From contig NC_061141.1 of the NCBI RefSeq assembly GCF_905220365.1, forward strand, positions 3,603,501-3,667,500: a stretch of DNA of 64,000 bases. Direction: 5' to 3'. The DNA is from Vanessa cardui. Taxonomy: Eukaryota; Arthropoda; Insecta; Lepidoptera; Nymphalidae. The translations under genes were made by a program, and so were the position numbers. Of the stretch, positions 44,035 to 54,835 are shown piece after piece. Every line of letters starts with the position of its first letter. Position 1 is the stretch's first letter. The notes beneath the pieces were generated by a model. The model was not told where the DNA came from, made no database searches, and saw nothing but the letters and a program-made list of their open reading frames with translations.

Positions 44035-44654
44035 TTGGTAGTGCAATAAAGTAATTGTTCTCATTTTTTACAACGCTATCTATGGAGGGGCAGAGGGGGG
44101 TTACCATAAGATGACTCAATTGTCCGTCGGCCTATATATATACAATAAACAATTTAATATACAGACAATACGTAAGATATATTAAAGGCTGATAGTTAAT
44201 GGATATATGTGGTCGTAAAACGTCTCACGGAATCCCCTAACTAAAGATTACGCAAGCAAACCCGCAGTTAAAAGCTACCTATCGATAAACCAGGCTCATT
44301 TACTTGTAAATTATTTTCTCTCTCGGTGTTGCGTTCTGTTGTTAGTAAGATGTAGGGAGTACTTTAGGTTACGTCACATATTCGATAGTAGGCTTATAAA
44401 GTACTAAATATATGGGTTTAAGTGTTGTTGTAACTTGATACCGTATATATTACACGCTATGTGGATAAGTTTTCCACGAGATATTCGTGGCATAACATAT
44501 AGAAACATTTACGTTATTATAAAAATAATTAAATCAATTCAAATCATTAATAAAAAAGCATATTATCATATACAAGATTATATATATTACTAATACTTGT
44601 TGATTCGATATATAATTATTTTCAACTAACATAACTTTAAATTTTGTTGGAAGA
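44035..44654. other. AT-rich DNA, nothing recognised
   Basis: No supported feature. Confidence 0.45.
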
Positions 44655-44692
44655 GTTCTTACTGAGTTTTTTGCCGGCAATCTTCGGATAGG
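44655..44692 (+). mobile_element. LINE-D small fragment
   Basis: TTCTTACTGAGTTTTTTGCC, GGCAATCTTCGGATAGGAT resemble the CTGAGTTTCTTGCCGGTTCT, TCTCGGTAGAAT start of LINE-D. Confidence 0.4.
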
Positions 44693-44800
44693 ATTGTAGT
44701 ATGTACATATATGTTGTCACAGTACTATTATATTGACCACTTAGTATGTGTAAATAATTTATATAAAACGAAACAATCAAAGCGGCTACATGACTTAGTT

Positions 44801-45046
44801 ACTTGGTGGTGGGGCTTTGTGTAAGCACGCCTGGGTAGGTCCCACCCACTCATCAGATATTCTACCGCTAAACAACAGTACGAAGTATTGTTGTGTTCCG
44901 GTTTGAAGGGTGAGTGAGCCAGTGTAACTACAGGTACAAGGGACATAGCATCTTAGTTCCCAAGGTTGGTGGAACTTTGACGATGTAAGGAATAGTTAAT
45001 ATTTCTTACAACGTCATTGTCTATGGGTGATGGTGACCAAAAAAAA
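44801..45046 (+). repeat. Repeat-B, long copy with early A-tail
   Basis: ACTTGGTGGTGGGGCTTTGT through TTCCGGTTTGAAGGGTGAGT, TTCCCAAGGTTGGTGG, ATTGTCTATGGGTGATGGTG, then ACC and eight A. The usual TTACCATCAGGTGGCC to CGTCCGCC segment is absent; the A-run follows GGTGACC directly. Confidence 0.88.
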
Positions 45047-45420
45047 TTTCTGCAATGTTGATCAAATACATGTAAACTAATTTGGATTTTATCTAATCTG
45101 TCATTGGTCGGTGACATCTGATAGCAAATATTTGACCAATCATATTTCGTGAAAATTCTGTAGCGAATATTGATTTCTGAATTACATTGTTTTCTCTAGA
45201 ACAGTATAAAGCGTGGTTGAATTATTCATTGCCTTTTCTTTGAGACGTTACGTCTAAAGGCTCTGCCATCGTAATATTATTTGGTGTGAAGTCTATATAT
45301 GTATATATTTCTCCTGGACTATAGTCCTATATAACAAGCCTCAATCTTCTTTCAGATCTTCGTTTGCGAAACAAATACCGAACTTCTCAGTTTCATAACA
45401 ACAATTCGAATTCCCAATCA
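45047..45420. other. AT-rich DNA, nothing recognised
   Basis: No supported feature. A perfect short palindrome GGACTATAGTCC lies near 45317. Confidence 0.4.
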
Positions 45421-45478
45421 CATACTTCATATAACAGGTGTCCCAGTAAAATGGTGTAATCAGATATTGCTTGACACA

Positions 45479-45490
45479 CGCGCATGCGCG
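45479..45490. promoter_or_regulatory. Perfect NRF1/EWG-type palindrome
   Basis: CGCGCATGCGCG is self-complementary and fits the NRF1 (Drosophila EWG) consensus YGCGCAYGCGCR at all 12 positions. Three CpGs in an AT-rich setting are unusual. No gene start is recognised nearby. Confidence 0.4.
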
Positions 45491-45934
45491 GAATAATGCA
45501 ATATTGTAGGTTAGAAATTACGATGCATATTATTAAAGTCACTTTCGTTACGTCGCCGTGATTAATTCTAAATGTAGTTAGGCTATTATATTGTAATTTT
45601 ACATTCTGCTTAATGTTAATATTAAAATATAAGCTCTTTAAAGATTATTAGAGTTATTTCTGTGCTGTATTTAATATATATTTATTTTATCGAGGCTTAT
45701 ATTGGTGAAAGTGTGAGCACACTGCCAAAGTAAGTGCCAAGTGAAGTTTGCCATTTCTTATTACGTAAATGCTTTAATTTAATTAAAAATCAATGACAAG
45801 ATTTCAGGTTCAATTCTAGTTAGGTCATCATCAAAGGAAGACTAAGCCTAAATTAACACTTTAAGTTTGAAGTGTTTGCGGTACGGAAAAGAACTAAAAC
45901 CGTTGGTTCGCCCTGAATTCTAGACGTTTCAGGG
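45491..45934. other. AT-rich DNA, nothing recognised
   Basis: No supported feature. Confidence 0.45.
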
Positions 45935-46072
45935 TAAGTGAGTCAGTGTATCTACAGGCTCAAGAAACATAATTAAAACACTTAACTTCTACACAACACT
46001 TAGTTCTCAAAATAAGTAGTATTTAAAAATTGTTAATATTTCTTAAAGCATCAATGCCTATGGGCGATAGAT
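45935..46072 (+). repeat. Repeat-B, decayed
   Basis: TTTCAGGGTAAGTGAGTCAG, TGTATCTACAGGCTCAAG, then TTGTTAATATTTCTTAAAGC, ATCAATGCCTATGGGCGATA. A roughly 30 bp insertion lies in the CATAACATCTTAG region. Confidence 0.55.
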
Positions 46073-47238
46073 AAGATTTAACAACATCTAGCTAACATAT
46101 CGATAATATTTTAAAACAATTCTGAGTTAAATTGTTGTAAATTATTCACCACCTCATTACAAATAACCAAACTTTTACGAGACATGTTAATTTGGGTATG
46201 TATGTAAATTTCTCTGGAATTCTTCCAAAACATACAGGTTTTTTTAAGTGTCGACGATGTGAAGAACACATAAGATGAATCCGAATTATATCTTATATGT
46301 TTATAATCTAAGATATGAGCGAATATTAGTTAAATAATATGTCGCTTTAATTTCATATATTATCCTTGACTTTCCGTATAAAACAGCACATTATTAACTC
46401 GTAACAAATATATATATAGTCATTAAAACACGTTGAAACAATAAACAAACATAATGTGTGTTGTTATATTTCTCATATATGTGTCAAAACTATAAATATA
46501 CATTCAAGCTGTTTTATGTGAAACAGTTGAGCTCGGGTTATTTTAAGATCATTTGTAATAACACTTTCTTTACTATAGATTTTAAATATAAATAAAAATA
46601 TTATAATATTCGTATTAAAAAAATTAATTACAGAATTATGCTCACTGTAATAATGGAAATATAATGGACTCTTAATTAAGCAATCAAACAGATAAGACAA
46701 TTTTGTATTAAGATAAAAATTACAAGAGGTATGACAGTGAAAGACAATAATTAAAAATAAATACATTTACAATCAAATCTTACATTATACTAAGTGCATT
46801 TCTTTGTTCATTAAACAAGAATCATTTTAAAATTCGAATCGTTGAAATAACGTCTCAATAAGACTTCGATGTTTTTATCTCAATGTTTTAAATTAAGAAG
46901 AATAAAAAAATTATCTCAAACCTTATTTACATAAACGGAGTTCGGCTAATGAAAGTATAAATTAGGATCGAGGCATCGCGTGCCGCCCCCGCAGCCTTCG
47001 CACGGAAGGCTTTTCGTTAGCGTAATCCAGCTGTATTGAAAGACGATAACACTTGAATTACACCAGCCCTTGTGATCTATTTATGAATTGATTTACGTTT
47101 TGAATTATAAATAACTAGTCAATAAAATGGTTTGTTAATTGTGTGGGTTTCATTAATCTGGATTGTGCTGGTGATAAAAAAAAAGAAATTGTTTCCTTAT
47201 TCATTTATTAGAACACTACTATTTTAAAAGACTATTAG
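46073..47238. other. AT-rich DNA with one GC-rich hairpin
   Basis: At 46993-47011 AGCCTTC pairs with GAAGGCT around a 5-base loop, then TTTT. It lies in a GC-rich patch (46965-47010) that no repeat here explains. Otherwise nothing is supported. The 97-codon ORF at 46473-46766 is low-complexity. Confidence 0.45.
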
Positions 47239-47440
47239 GCTAAGACTTCCTCTCTCTTTGAGGTTAGGAGCGAATGGTACCACCCTTTAGCAACATGGTA
47301 GATTGGATACACATGTGGCAGAATTTCATTGAAATTAAACACATGCAGCATTGTTGTATATCTTCATCACAGAACAGCTTAAGATGAATGAGAAGTACAA
47401 ATTAAGCATATGGATATTCAGTGGTGCTTGCTGGAAATAT
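47239..47440 (-). mobile_element. SINE-A, decayed, head missing
   Basis: TTAGGCTAAGACTTCCTCTC, ACACATGTGGCAGAATTTCA, TTGAAATTAAACACATGCAG, ACAAATTAAGCATATGGATA, TTCAGTGGTGCTTGC on plus are the SINE-A body complement. The head and the last 3' bases are lost. Confidence 0.7.
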
Positions 47441-48507
47441 TTTCATTGTTGTTAATATTTTTCAGGACGAAGTATTGTCGTATTCTTGTTGTTTTTTTTT
47501 ATCGACTTACTATAAACTTCTAGAAATATTGTACTATAACAGACAAATCTAAGTATACGCTTTTTCTTTTTTTCTTTTTATTTCTGAAAGAATATTTAAA
47601 TTGAAATTGGATAAATGATCAACGTTCTTTGTTGAAATTACAATTAAGTTAAAGGCCTTAGATTAATAGTGCGATAAGTCCAATTTGATTCAGAGAATTA
47701 GCAATTGCCATTAGTCTAACGATGTTAGCATTATTACTACGTCACAAATATTATGATTTTTGATGGATATGTTTAATTAGAAACAACAAAACGACAATAT
47801 CATTAGTCTTTAAAAAAACAGTACTCATTAAAATTAAAAAAAAAATAATGCGTTTACAAAATTTAGAAAGTTTTTAATATATTCTTAAAAGTTATTTCTT
47901 TCGACATTAAAATTCGCATGTTCTTGTATTGTTTTAAACAATTATCCTTATTACGTATTGCGGTACGTAAAATAATTGGAGGTCATTATTTGTGTACGTT
48001 CAACATAAATTGCTATATTTTTACGCAAACGTGAAAATATTTTTTAAATCATTTCAATAATTACAAACGTATCTTACTTTTTAATTTTTTTATAAAACGG
48101 AAACGCTAACCTTATTTTATAATTTAATCAATTATTTTAATTATATTTATATAATATAGTTCATGTTATGTACGAATAAACGTACATATATGACAAGGAG
48201 TACTTAACTCATGAGAATCAAATTATATATACATTATTGTCATATATAAAATATTTTCACGCGTCTATTTTTAATAAATACTATGTAAGAATTTTAATTA
48301 AAACGTTTATAAAGCTCCTTAGTATAAATATACAACTACAACAATTAAATAATAACTAAATATTATAAGTGAGAATTCGAGATCTGCTCCCGCCTACAAA
48401 AGACTTCAACGAATAACGAGTGCACATCGTAAGCCGTCGGTGGGTCGAACATACATAATAGATATAATTGTTACATGAATAATTGACTGATGCGAAAATG
48501 ACATATT
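47441..48507. other. AT-rich DNA, nothing recognised
   Basis: No supported feature. Confidence 0.45.
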
Positions 48508-48517
48508 AATGTTATCC

Positions 48518-48770
48518 GAGATGGCCCAATTGTTAGAACGTGTGCATCTTAACCTATGATCGCGGGTTCAAAAGCACCAATGCATATTCATGTGTTTAAT
48601 TTGGAAAACATCGTGAAACCTACATGTGTCTAGTTTCATCGAAATTATGCCACATTTGCATTTCACCCGCATTGGAAACAGTGTGGTGGAATATCTTCCA
48701 AACCTTCTCCTCAAAGGACTTAGAGGATTAGCCAGCTATGGGAAATTTAAAAGCTGTTAATGTAATGTAA
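48518..48770 (+). mobile_element. SINE-A, with 10 bp TSD
   Basis: GAGATGGCCCAATTGTTAGA, box B GGTTCAAAAG (its 3' half deleted), AATTTGGAAAACATCGTGAA, GTGTGGTGGAATATCTTCC, ATGGGAAATTTAAAAGCTGT. The TSD AATGTTATCC is at 48508-48517 and 48771-48780. Several small deletions. Confidence 0.82.
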
Positions 48771-49017
48771 AATGTTATCCTTTAAGATGTTCGATAGTCA
48801 AATAAAATAAATATATCAAGATCTTTATATCATGATATATTTATTTTCAAATAAAAAAAAAAATAAGATGAAAATATTATTTGTGTCTTCAAGAAACAAC
48901 AAATTGATGTATGAAGTATGTAAAATAATTTGTATGAGTATGAGACATGTCACATGTCGTAGCCGTGTCGTTACCACCGAGTTGTATGAGATCCATAACA
49001 CCTGATATTCTGCGACC

Positions 49018-49055
49018 GTTGCCATGGTTACGCATACCGTTTCGCCGCATGCGCA
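49018..49055. promoter_or_regulatory. RFX X-box-like and NRF1-like sites together
   Basis: GTTGCCATGGTTAC (49018-49031) differs at one position from the canonical RFX X-box GTTGCCATGGYAAC. Thirteen bases on, GCCGCATGCGCA (49044-49055) has the NRF1 core GCATGCGC. They lie in a GC-richer patch (48950-49080). Promoter function is a guess. Confidence 0.35.
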
Positions 49056-49080
49056 GCAACAGGTTGTAACAAAAGCCTTT

Positions 49081-49550
49081 GTATTACATTATAACGTTAA
49101 TTCATTTGCAACCATTGCGGGAGTCACTCAAGTATTCGATTTCATGATCGAAATTCATTAAAAACAAGTGTTTAATTACATAGAAAACATTTGTAACATT
49201 AATTGAAATGATACAGCGTGTTCTTTTAATTCTAAGCATTTGAGAAAGAAATAAAATATATTCACTACTGTGCATTCTACTGAATACTCAGTATTTAGAA
49301 TAAAAAAAATGTAATGTATCGATTATGAACTTAGTCTAAGTCACGTAAACAAGTTATCACTCCATAAAAATATTAATCTCTAGGTCTCACCCCCGATAAC
49401 GCCGGCTGCGTTATCTGTATAATATAATAATACATATTCTTCCGGAATAAAAAGTTGTTTATTAATTTGAGCAATTAAATATCAAACTAAGGAATAATTA
49501 AAAAAAATTAAAGTATTAAATAAGAAAGCTTAAAGTATTTGTTACAACGA
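49081..49550. other. AT-rich DNA, nothing recognised
   Basis: No supported feature apart from a small GC patch at 49385-49415 (CCCCGATAACGCCGGCTGCG). Confidence 0.45.
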
Positions 49551-49860
49551 CCTCCGTAGTCGAGTGGTGTGTTCTCGCCGTTTTTTCTCGCTAGAAGCTG
49601 TTTTCCGAAACGGTGGTAGTATTTAATTATGGATGATGCAAAAACGCTTCATTGTGAAGTTTACTTGTATAAATTGATTTGATACACCAATTTTGATGGG
49701 TACGTGAATCCGAGGTCCCGGGTTCGATTTCCGGGTCGATGTAGATTATCATTAGTTTTCTATGTTGGCTTGGGTATAGATGTTTGTGGTACCGTCGTTA
49801 CTTCTGATTTACCACAACACAAGTGCTTTAGCTACTTACATTGTTGTCTCATATTTATTT
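49551..49860 (+). mobile_element. SINE-C interrupted by LINE-D
   Basis: The head GACCTCCGTAGTCGAGTGG, GTGTGT is followed by foreign DNA, then ACACCAATTTTGATGGGTAC resumes SINE-C with box B GGTTCGATTTCC, GATGTAGATTATCATTAG, TTTGTGGTACCGTCGTTACT and TTACATTGTTGTCTC. The body is otherwise normal. The ORF at 49704-49898 is a shadow. Confidence 0.82.
49574..49682 (+). mobile_element. LINE-D 3' end inserted in SINE-C
   Basis: TCTCGCTAGAAGCTGTTTTC, CGAAACGGTGGTAGTATTTA, CGCTTCATTGTGAAGTTTAC, TTGTATAAATTGATTTGAT. A tail of about two TTGAT units ends at the junction. It separates box A from box B of its host SINE-C. No TSD is visible. Confidence 0.68.
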
Positions 49861-49900
49861 ATTTCATTCGTTTCATATTAATTTTCAATTACAAATAAAG

Positions 49901-50351
49901 ATCTATTTAATCATCTTATAAATAAACAAAAGCCTAACGTACTTTCAAATCACCCAAAGCCTTCTAAGTTCTATTGAGGCTGAATGAAAGTCCACCAGTA
50001 TAGTTAGACGTTACTTATGTTTGTTAGGAAGCGATTGTGCGCGACTAATGTTCATCTATCGATGAGCTCAAAGGGTAATGAAGTAACTTTGATTTCACGA
50101 GAAATAGGTTGATTATTTAATCAGTGAAAGTAGCTTGCACTTAATGAATCCATTGTTCAGATATGTTGCATACGATTCGATAAATAATTATAATTTGCGA
50201 TGTTATTTCCTTATTGTAAAGAAGATCAGATGATAAACGATTGATATTAAATCGATGATTTTAAATGATAAAAATGTTGGAGCTTATTTATTGACTTATA
50301 TTGTGTATATATAATTGTATTCAACAAATAACTTTGTATTTTGCATGTTGG
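49901..50351. other. AT-rich DNA, nothing recognised
   Basis: No supported feature. Confidence 0.45.
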
Positions 50352-50361
50352 AAATGTAACT

Positions 50362-50614
50362 AAGCTGAGATGGCCCGGTGGTTAGAACGCATGCATCTTA
50401 ACCGATGTTTCCGGGTTCAAACCCAGGCAAGCACCACAATTAATTTGTGTTTATAATTCATCTCGTGCTCGGCGGTGAAGGAAAATATCGTGAGGAAACC
50501 TGCATGTGTCTAATGCATGGTGGAATATGTTCCAACCCCTCTTCTTAATGGAAGAAGAGGCCTTATCTCAGCAGTGGGAAATTTACAGGCTGTTATTTTA
50601 CTTTACTTTACTTT
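50362..50614 (+). mobile_element. SINE-A, with 10 bp TSD
   Basis: GCTGAGATGGCCCGGTGGTT, box B GGTTCAAACCC, CTCGGCGGTGAAGGAAAATA, a deletion from TCTAAT to GCATGGTGG, then GCAGTGGGAAATTTACAGGC and a TTTTACTTTACTTTACTTT tail. The TSD AAATGTAACT is at 50352-50361 and 50615-50624. Confidence 0.9.
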
Positions 50615-50627
50615 AAATGTAACTTCT

Positions 50628-50745
50628 GAGCTTTTTTGCCGGTTCTTCTTGGTAGAATATAGTAGCTTCAATTAATATAGTTTGTAAAATGACGACTCCA
50701 AAGCCGAGTACTAATAGCCTAAAGTATATTTTGATTATGTTGAAT
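50628..50745 (+). mobile_element. LINE-D 3' end, copy 4
   Basis: GAGCTTTTTTGCCGGTTCTT, CTTGGTAGAATATAGTAGCT, TTGTAAAATGACGACTCCAA, TATTTTGATTATG. It lies just 3' of the SINE-A TSD. TTTCCGAACCGGTGG is deleted. Confidence 0.68.
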
Positions 50746-51944
50746 TACAATTATCAATGTTAACATCGATTGTAGAATTGAAATAGAATTAACATGATGC
50801 TAGTTTATGCGACTTTATTTCGATATAGTAAATGACAAGAGACTATTGTCAATAACACGCGATAATAAAAACAACATAACGAATTATATCATGATATAAA
50901 AACTGTAAAATCATCAAAAGCTAACAAGTTACATTATAAAAATATAAGTTATATAGGTAAGTGAAAAAATATACTATTCATCAAGTACCTACCTACTTTT
51001 ATACTTGATTAAAAGTAAGATATCAAAAATAATAAAAATGAAAAATTACCCGTAACTTTAACGACATTTTAAAACACACTTAAAGTTTCTAAACATTGTC
51101 ACACATAAGTTAACCATTCCAATTTCCAAGTAATAAATTCGATATCTAATATTTAGTACTCTCTTGTGAAATATTTACGTTTATGTTTCTCAAAAATTTA
51201 AATAAATGCATACAATTATATGCATATGTATTTATGATCAATAGCTTTATAAACACAATTAAATTAACATATAGATTGTTCTTACAACAAGGAAATTCCT
51301 TAGTCACATACATAAATAAAGTTTAAGCGTCGCATAATTTCCTTTATATTAATATAACGACTCAGATTTCCCTGGGTTTTGTTTTAGTATATTTTCCAAC
51401 ATACGTGTATATCCGAATACGATTAGACAGAAATAGATATAAATAATTTAAATGTAAACTATTGTATCGATACACATCGGCTTTGCAATAAGATTAAAAT
51501 ATAAACTCGCGGACTTTTCTTTATAACTGAACGAATGAAATAATTAAGCATGCATTAATTTCATACATTAATTACATGCTATAAAAGTGCTTGTAAAACA
51601 TTTCTTTTCCAATTTCATAAAATATTCACACAAAGTTACAAACCTGTAACAACATATTCATAATTTATATAAATGAATATACCTCAGCCAGCCAAAATTA
51701 AATGAAAATCACAGAAGTTTTTGAGATAAGCGCGAAAATATACAGAAAGTATCCCCGTCGCTTCTGCCTGTACATGTTTTGAGTTTAACATATTATAATA
51801 TGTACTTTATAATAATAATAATTAACGTTACTTAAACTGTATACCATATACCTTATGTACATATGTATACAAATTTTAAAAAACTAAATATCCTCTGTTG
51901 TCGTCTTAAAGTTTTAATGCTTATTTTTAGCTTGCTTACTAAAT
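50746..51944. other. AT-rich DNA, nothing recognised
   Basis: No supported feature. Confidence 0.45.
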
Positions 51945-52030
51945 TACTTTCTTGTCGATTCTTCTCGGTAGAATCTATATTCCGAACCGTCGATAGCATT
52001 ACATTTACAATCTTGTATATTGACAATTTA
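51945..52030 (+). mobile_element. LINE-D fragment
   Basis: TTTCTTGTCGATTCTTCTCG, GTAGAATCTATATTCCGAAC, CGTCGATAGCATTACATTTA. The 3' half has decayed into AT-rich sequence. Confidence 0.62.
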
Positions 52031-52560
52031 AATAATATTATGTGAATATAACGTGCACTTGCTTAACAGATATAAATTAAAATGTTTACGAGTAGCAAAC
52101 CTACTTACAAACGTAAATAATCAATTTCAAATTACGAACATATTCGTGTAATGATATCTTATCTTGCACTAAAAAGCTAAATGCATCGTAATATTTTTAT
52201 AGCTTTTACTAGCTTTATTGTTTTTCCATTAACTTGATAATAACTTAATTATAATAAGCTCTATTTTCATGTACAAATCAATCAAAATTCATTATTATAT
52301 ATTGAAAGAATAAATATATATTTACCTCAATAAGATGATAGCCTAAACAGTACACCACAGTTTTGAAACGACCACAACATACACATAACGTATGTGTTTA
52401 AACACAACACAGAACAAAATGTGTTTGTTTACAACAGTCCACTCGTCACTACACATATAAACAATCAGTTTATACTATACATTTATATTAAAATATCACT
52501 TATACTCATATATCATAGTCACGTGTGTTAATATATAAATATATATGTGTCTTTCAGTCT
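52031..52560. other. AT-rich DNA, nothing recognised
   Basis: No supported feature. Confidence 0.45.
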
Positions 52561-52564
52561 TTGA

Positions 52565-52765
52565 AATTAATAGTAAACATGCGACGCTAATTTCCGGACA
52601 TCGCGAAATCGTAAGGGCGCGTATTGGTCATGTGTGCGTAACAACCTGACCACAGGCTTGCGTAGACGCAACTGAAATCACCTTGCAAGGCCCACTATAC
52701 CTGTTTCGGTCTAAACATGTGTCCGTCTCGCTCTAGCGGGCATTGTGCTGAGTCCAGTGACTGGC
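52565..52765. other. GC-richer island, candidate promoter or conserved element
   Basis: The longest GC-richer unique segment in the right half: GACATCGCGAAATCGTAAGG, GCGCGTATTGGTCATGTGTG, GGCTTGCGTAGACGCAACTG, GTCCGTCTCGCTCTAGCGGG. No repeat family here matches and no ORF is present. A TTGCGTAGACGCAA near-palindrome lies at about 52659-52672. On the minus strand a TTTCAGTTGCG could serve as a TCAGT initiator. Interpretation is tentative. Confidence 0.35.
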
Positions 52766-53159
52766 TTGACAATAAATTACCTATAGGAATCTAATCAGTT
52801 TAATAGATGTGTGATTTTTTTTAATTCCGCTCGTTTTTAATGGCACCATGGATGGATGGTATAGGGACATTAATTATGGAGACGGTTACATTTGTATCAT
52901 TCGAAATTCAAAAATTACAACGTAATTTGATCATATTTATTTTTTCTCGAGGTCCATCGATTCTGATTGATTTATGGTTATTTTTGTAAAATAAATATTG
53001 TTTTATAATTTTTCGCATAAATCGTCGATTCATTATTTTAAATCCGGGTGCTGATAAATAATAGAATAATTAAGAAAAGCTACAACTCCGTGTATTTTGA
53101 CGAAGATGGGTAGCGTGATTCAATTAGTATAATATATAGTACTGTAAAATTATTACTTA

Positions 53160-53305
53160 AATCGTCAATGGACCATCTACCCTGGGAGTCGTGGGGCTCG
53201 ATGTCTCTTGTATATACACTGGCTCACCTTTCAAATTGGTACACCACAGTAAACAGATTTAATATTAAACTGCCTCACTAATAAAGAGCACAAAGCCTTA
53301 CCCTC
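53160..53305 (-). repeat. Repeat-B, decayed middle
   Basis: ATCGTCAATGGACCATCTAC, CCTGGGAGTCGTGGGGCTCG, ATGTCTCTTG, ACACTGGCTCACCTTTCAAA, then GCACAAAGCCTTACCCTCCC. The order matches Repeat-B with a deletion over the GGCGGTAGAAT block. Confidence 0.6.
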
Positions 53306-53567
53306 CCACAGTAATATACCTATAATTTGGGATAAAATTAATTAATATTAATTAACTCCACACCAGTATGTATGGAATGGAAATTGAAATAGATCTTTTT
53401 TGTTGACTGTAGAAACACATGACACTAATTAAGTAAATGCAACTATATTAATAAATTATAATAATTATTATTATTTCCAATCTTTACACTCATATTTCAA
53501 TTTGAATATACCGTAATCAAATATCACACATCCTTTATATTGGAATTTTGTATAAAGCTTTTAATTG

Positions 53568-53708
53568 GTGGTACGAGTAAGCCTGTGTGGGTACCGTCAA
53601 ATGTCAGTATTCAGTATTGTTGTGTTCTAGTTTAGAGGGTGAGTGAGCCAGTGTAACTACAAGGTGCATACTTAGTTCCCAATGTTGGTGACGCATTAGC
53701 GATTTCTT
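53568..53708 (+). repeat. Repeat-B, truncated and decayed
   Basis: TGGTACGAGTAAGCCTGTGT, GGGTACCGTC, TCAGTATTGTTGTGTTCTAG, GGGTGAGTGAGCCAGTGTAA, CTTAGTTCCCAATGTTGGTG. Confidence 0.7.
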
Positions 53709-53942
53709 ATATCATAAAAATTCGACAAATAATCATAACAAAATTTAACTCTTAATAGCATAAATAAAACATAAAACGTATCTCTATGTTTACGATTCCA
53801 TTATTCTAGTTTATTATCTCAGGCTAAAGCGTTTTTATGACTTTTCATAGAAATCAAACGAAACTTAAAATAAGTATTATCTGAACTTTAACATATATCT
53901 ATTTTTATATTTTCCTTATTCCATTATATCGAATCAATTATT

Positions 53943-54128
53943 AGGGATCCGTACTTAAAAGGTAACACGGGATTCTCTTACTAAGACTCCGCCGTTCATC
54001 TGTCTGTCTGTCCTAAAACACTTTAGTCAAAAGAACACAAAATTGATTCACAGACAACATATATGGTTTTTATAGATAATGGTACGGAACCTTTCGTGAG
54101 CGACTCGACTCGTTCTTGGCCGTCTTCG
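53943..54128 (+). mobile_element. Element J (common lepidopteran interspersed repeat)
   Basis: TTAGGGATCCGTACTTAAAA, ACACGGGATTCTCTTACTAA, CATCTGTCTGTCTGTCC, AATGGTACGGAACCTTTCGT, GAGCGACTCGACTCGTTCTT, GGCCG. The pattern GGTACGGAACC ... CGACTCGCACTTGGCCG is familiar from many insect genomes. Its class is not settled by this sequence. Confidence 0.7.
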
Positions 54129-54543
54129 TGCGAAAGCTCAACGCGTATATACCTACATGTACTTGTTCTAGTATAGACTTAAAATTGTAATGTATTTGTA
54201 GTTATGAATTAATACACACTTCGATCGCTCGCATCCCGCAGCGACCTCCAACCATTAACATTTTAACCCAAGATCTCGATCGAGTCTAAGAATAAGAAGT
54301 ATACTACCTTGTTGATACCCCGCTGCTGGACTAAGGCTTTATTTCATTAAGAAGGCTTAGTGTGCACTCCACCTCGCTGCTAATACACGAAACCGCGTTG
54401 GGGGTGCGTGAAATATTTGCATTCCTATTCATAAGGCTATAAAAATAAAATATAAAAACTTCTAACAATACAGATATACATACATTTATAAAGCAGAAAC
54501 TTATAACTACGATGTCGATTAAACAAAAATTTATCGAACAGTG

Positions 54544-54835
54544 GGTCGACATGGCCCAGTGGTTAGAACGCGTGCATCTTAACCAATGAGAGCGGGTTCA
54601 CCCAGCAAGCACCACGGAATATTCGTGTACTTAATTTGTGCTTATAATTCATCACGTGCTCGACAGTGAAGGAAAGCATCGTGAGGAAACCTGCATGTGT
54701 CTAATTTCATAGACATTCTGCCACATGTGTATTCTACCAACCTGCATTGTAACAGCGTGGTGGAATATGTTCCAAACCTTCTCAAAGGGCAGGAGGCCTT
54801 AGTCCAGCAGTGGGAAATTGGCAGGCTGTTGTTGC
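54544..54835 (+). mobile_element. SINE-A, full length
   Basis: GACATGGCCCAGTGGTTAGA, box B damaged (GGGTTCACCC), CGACAGTGAAGGAAAGCATC, AACAGCGTGGTGGAATATGT, GCAGTGGGAAATTGGCAGGC, TTGTTG tail. No clear TSD. Confidence 0.88.

Noticed and set aside
52532..52559. TATATAAA followed by TCAGTC, like a TATA box and initiator
   Set aside because: The spacing of about 24 bp is short and the area is almost all A and T, so TATA-like strings are expected by chance.
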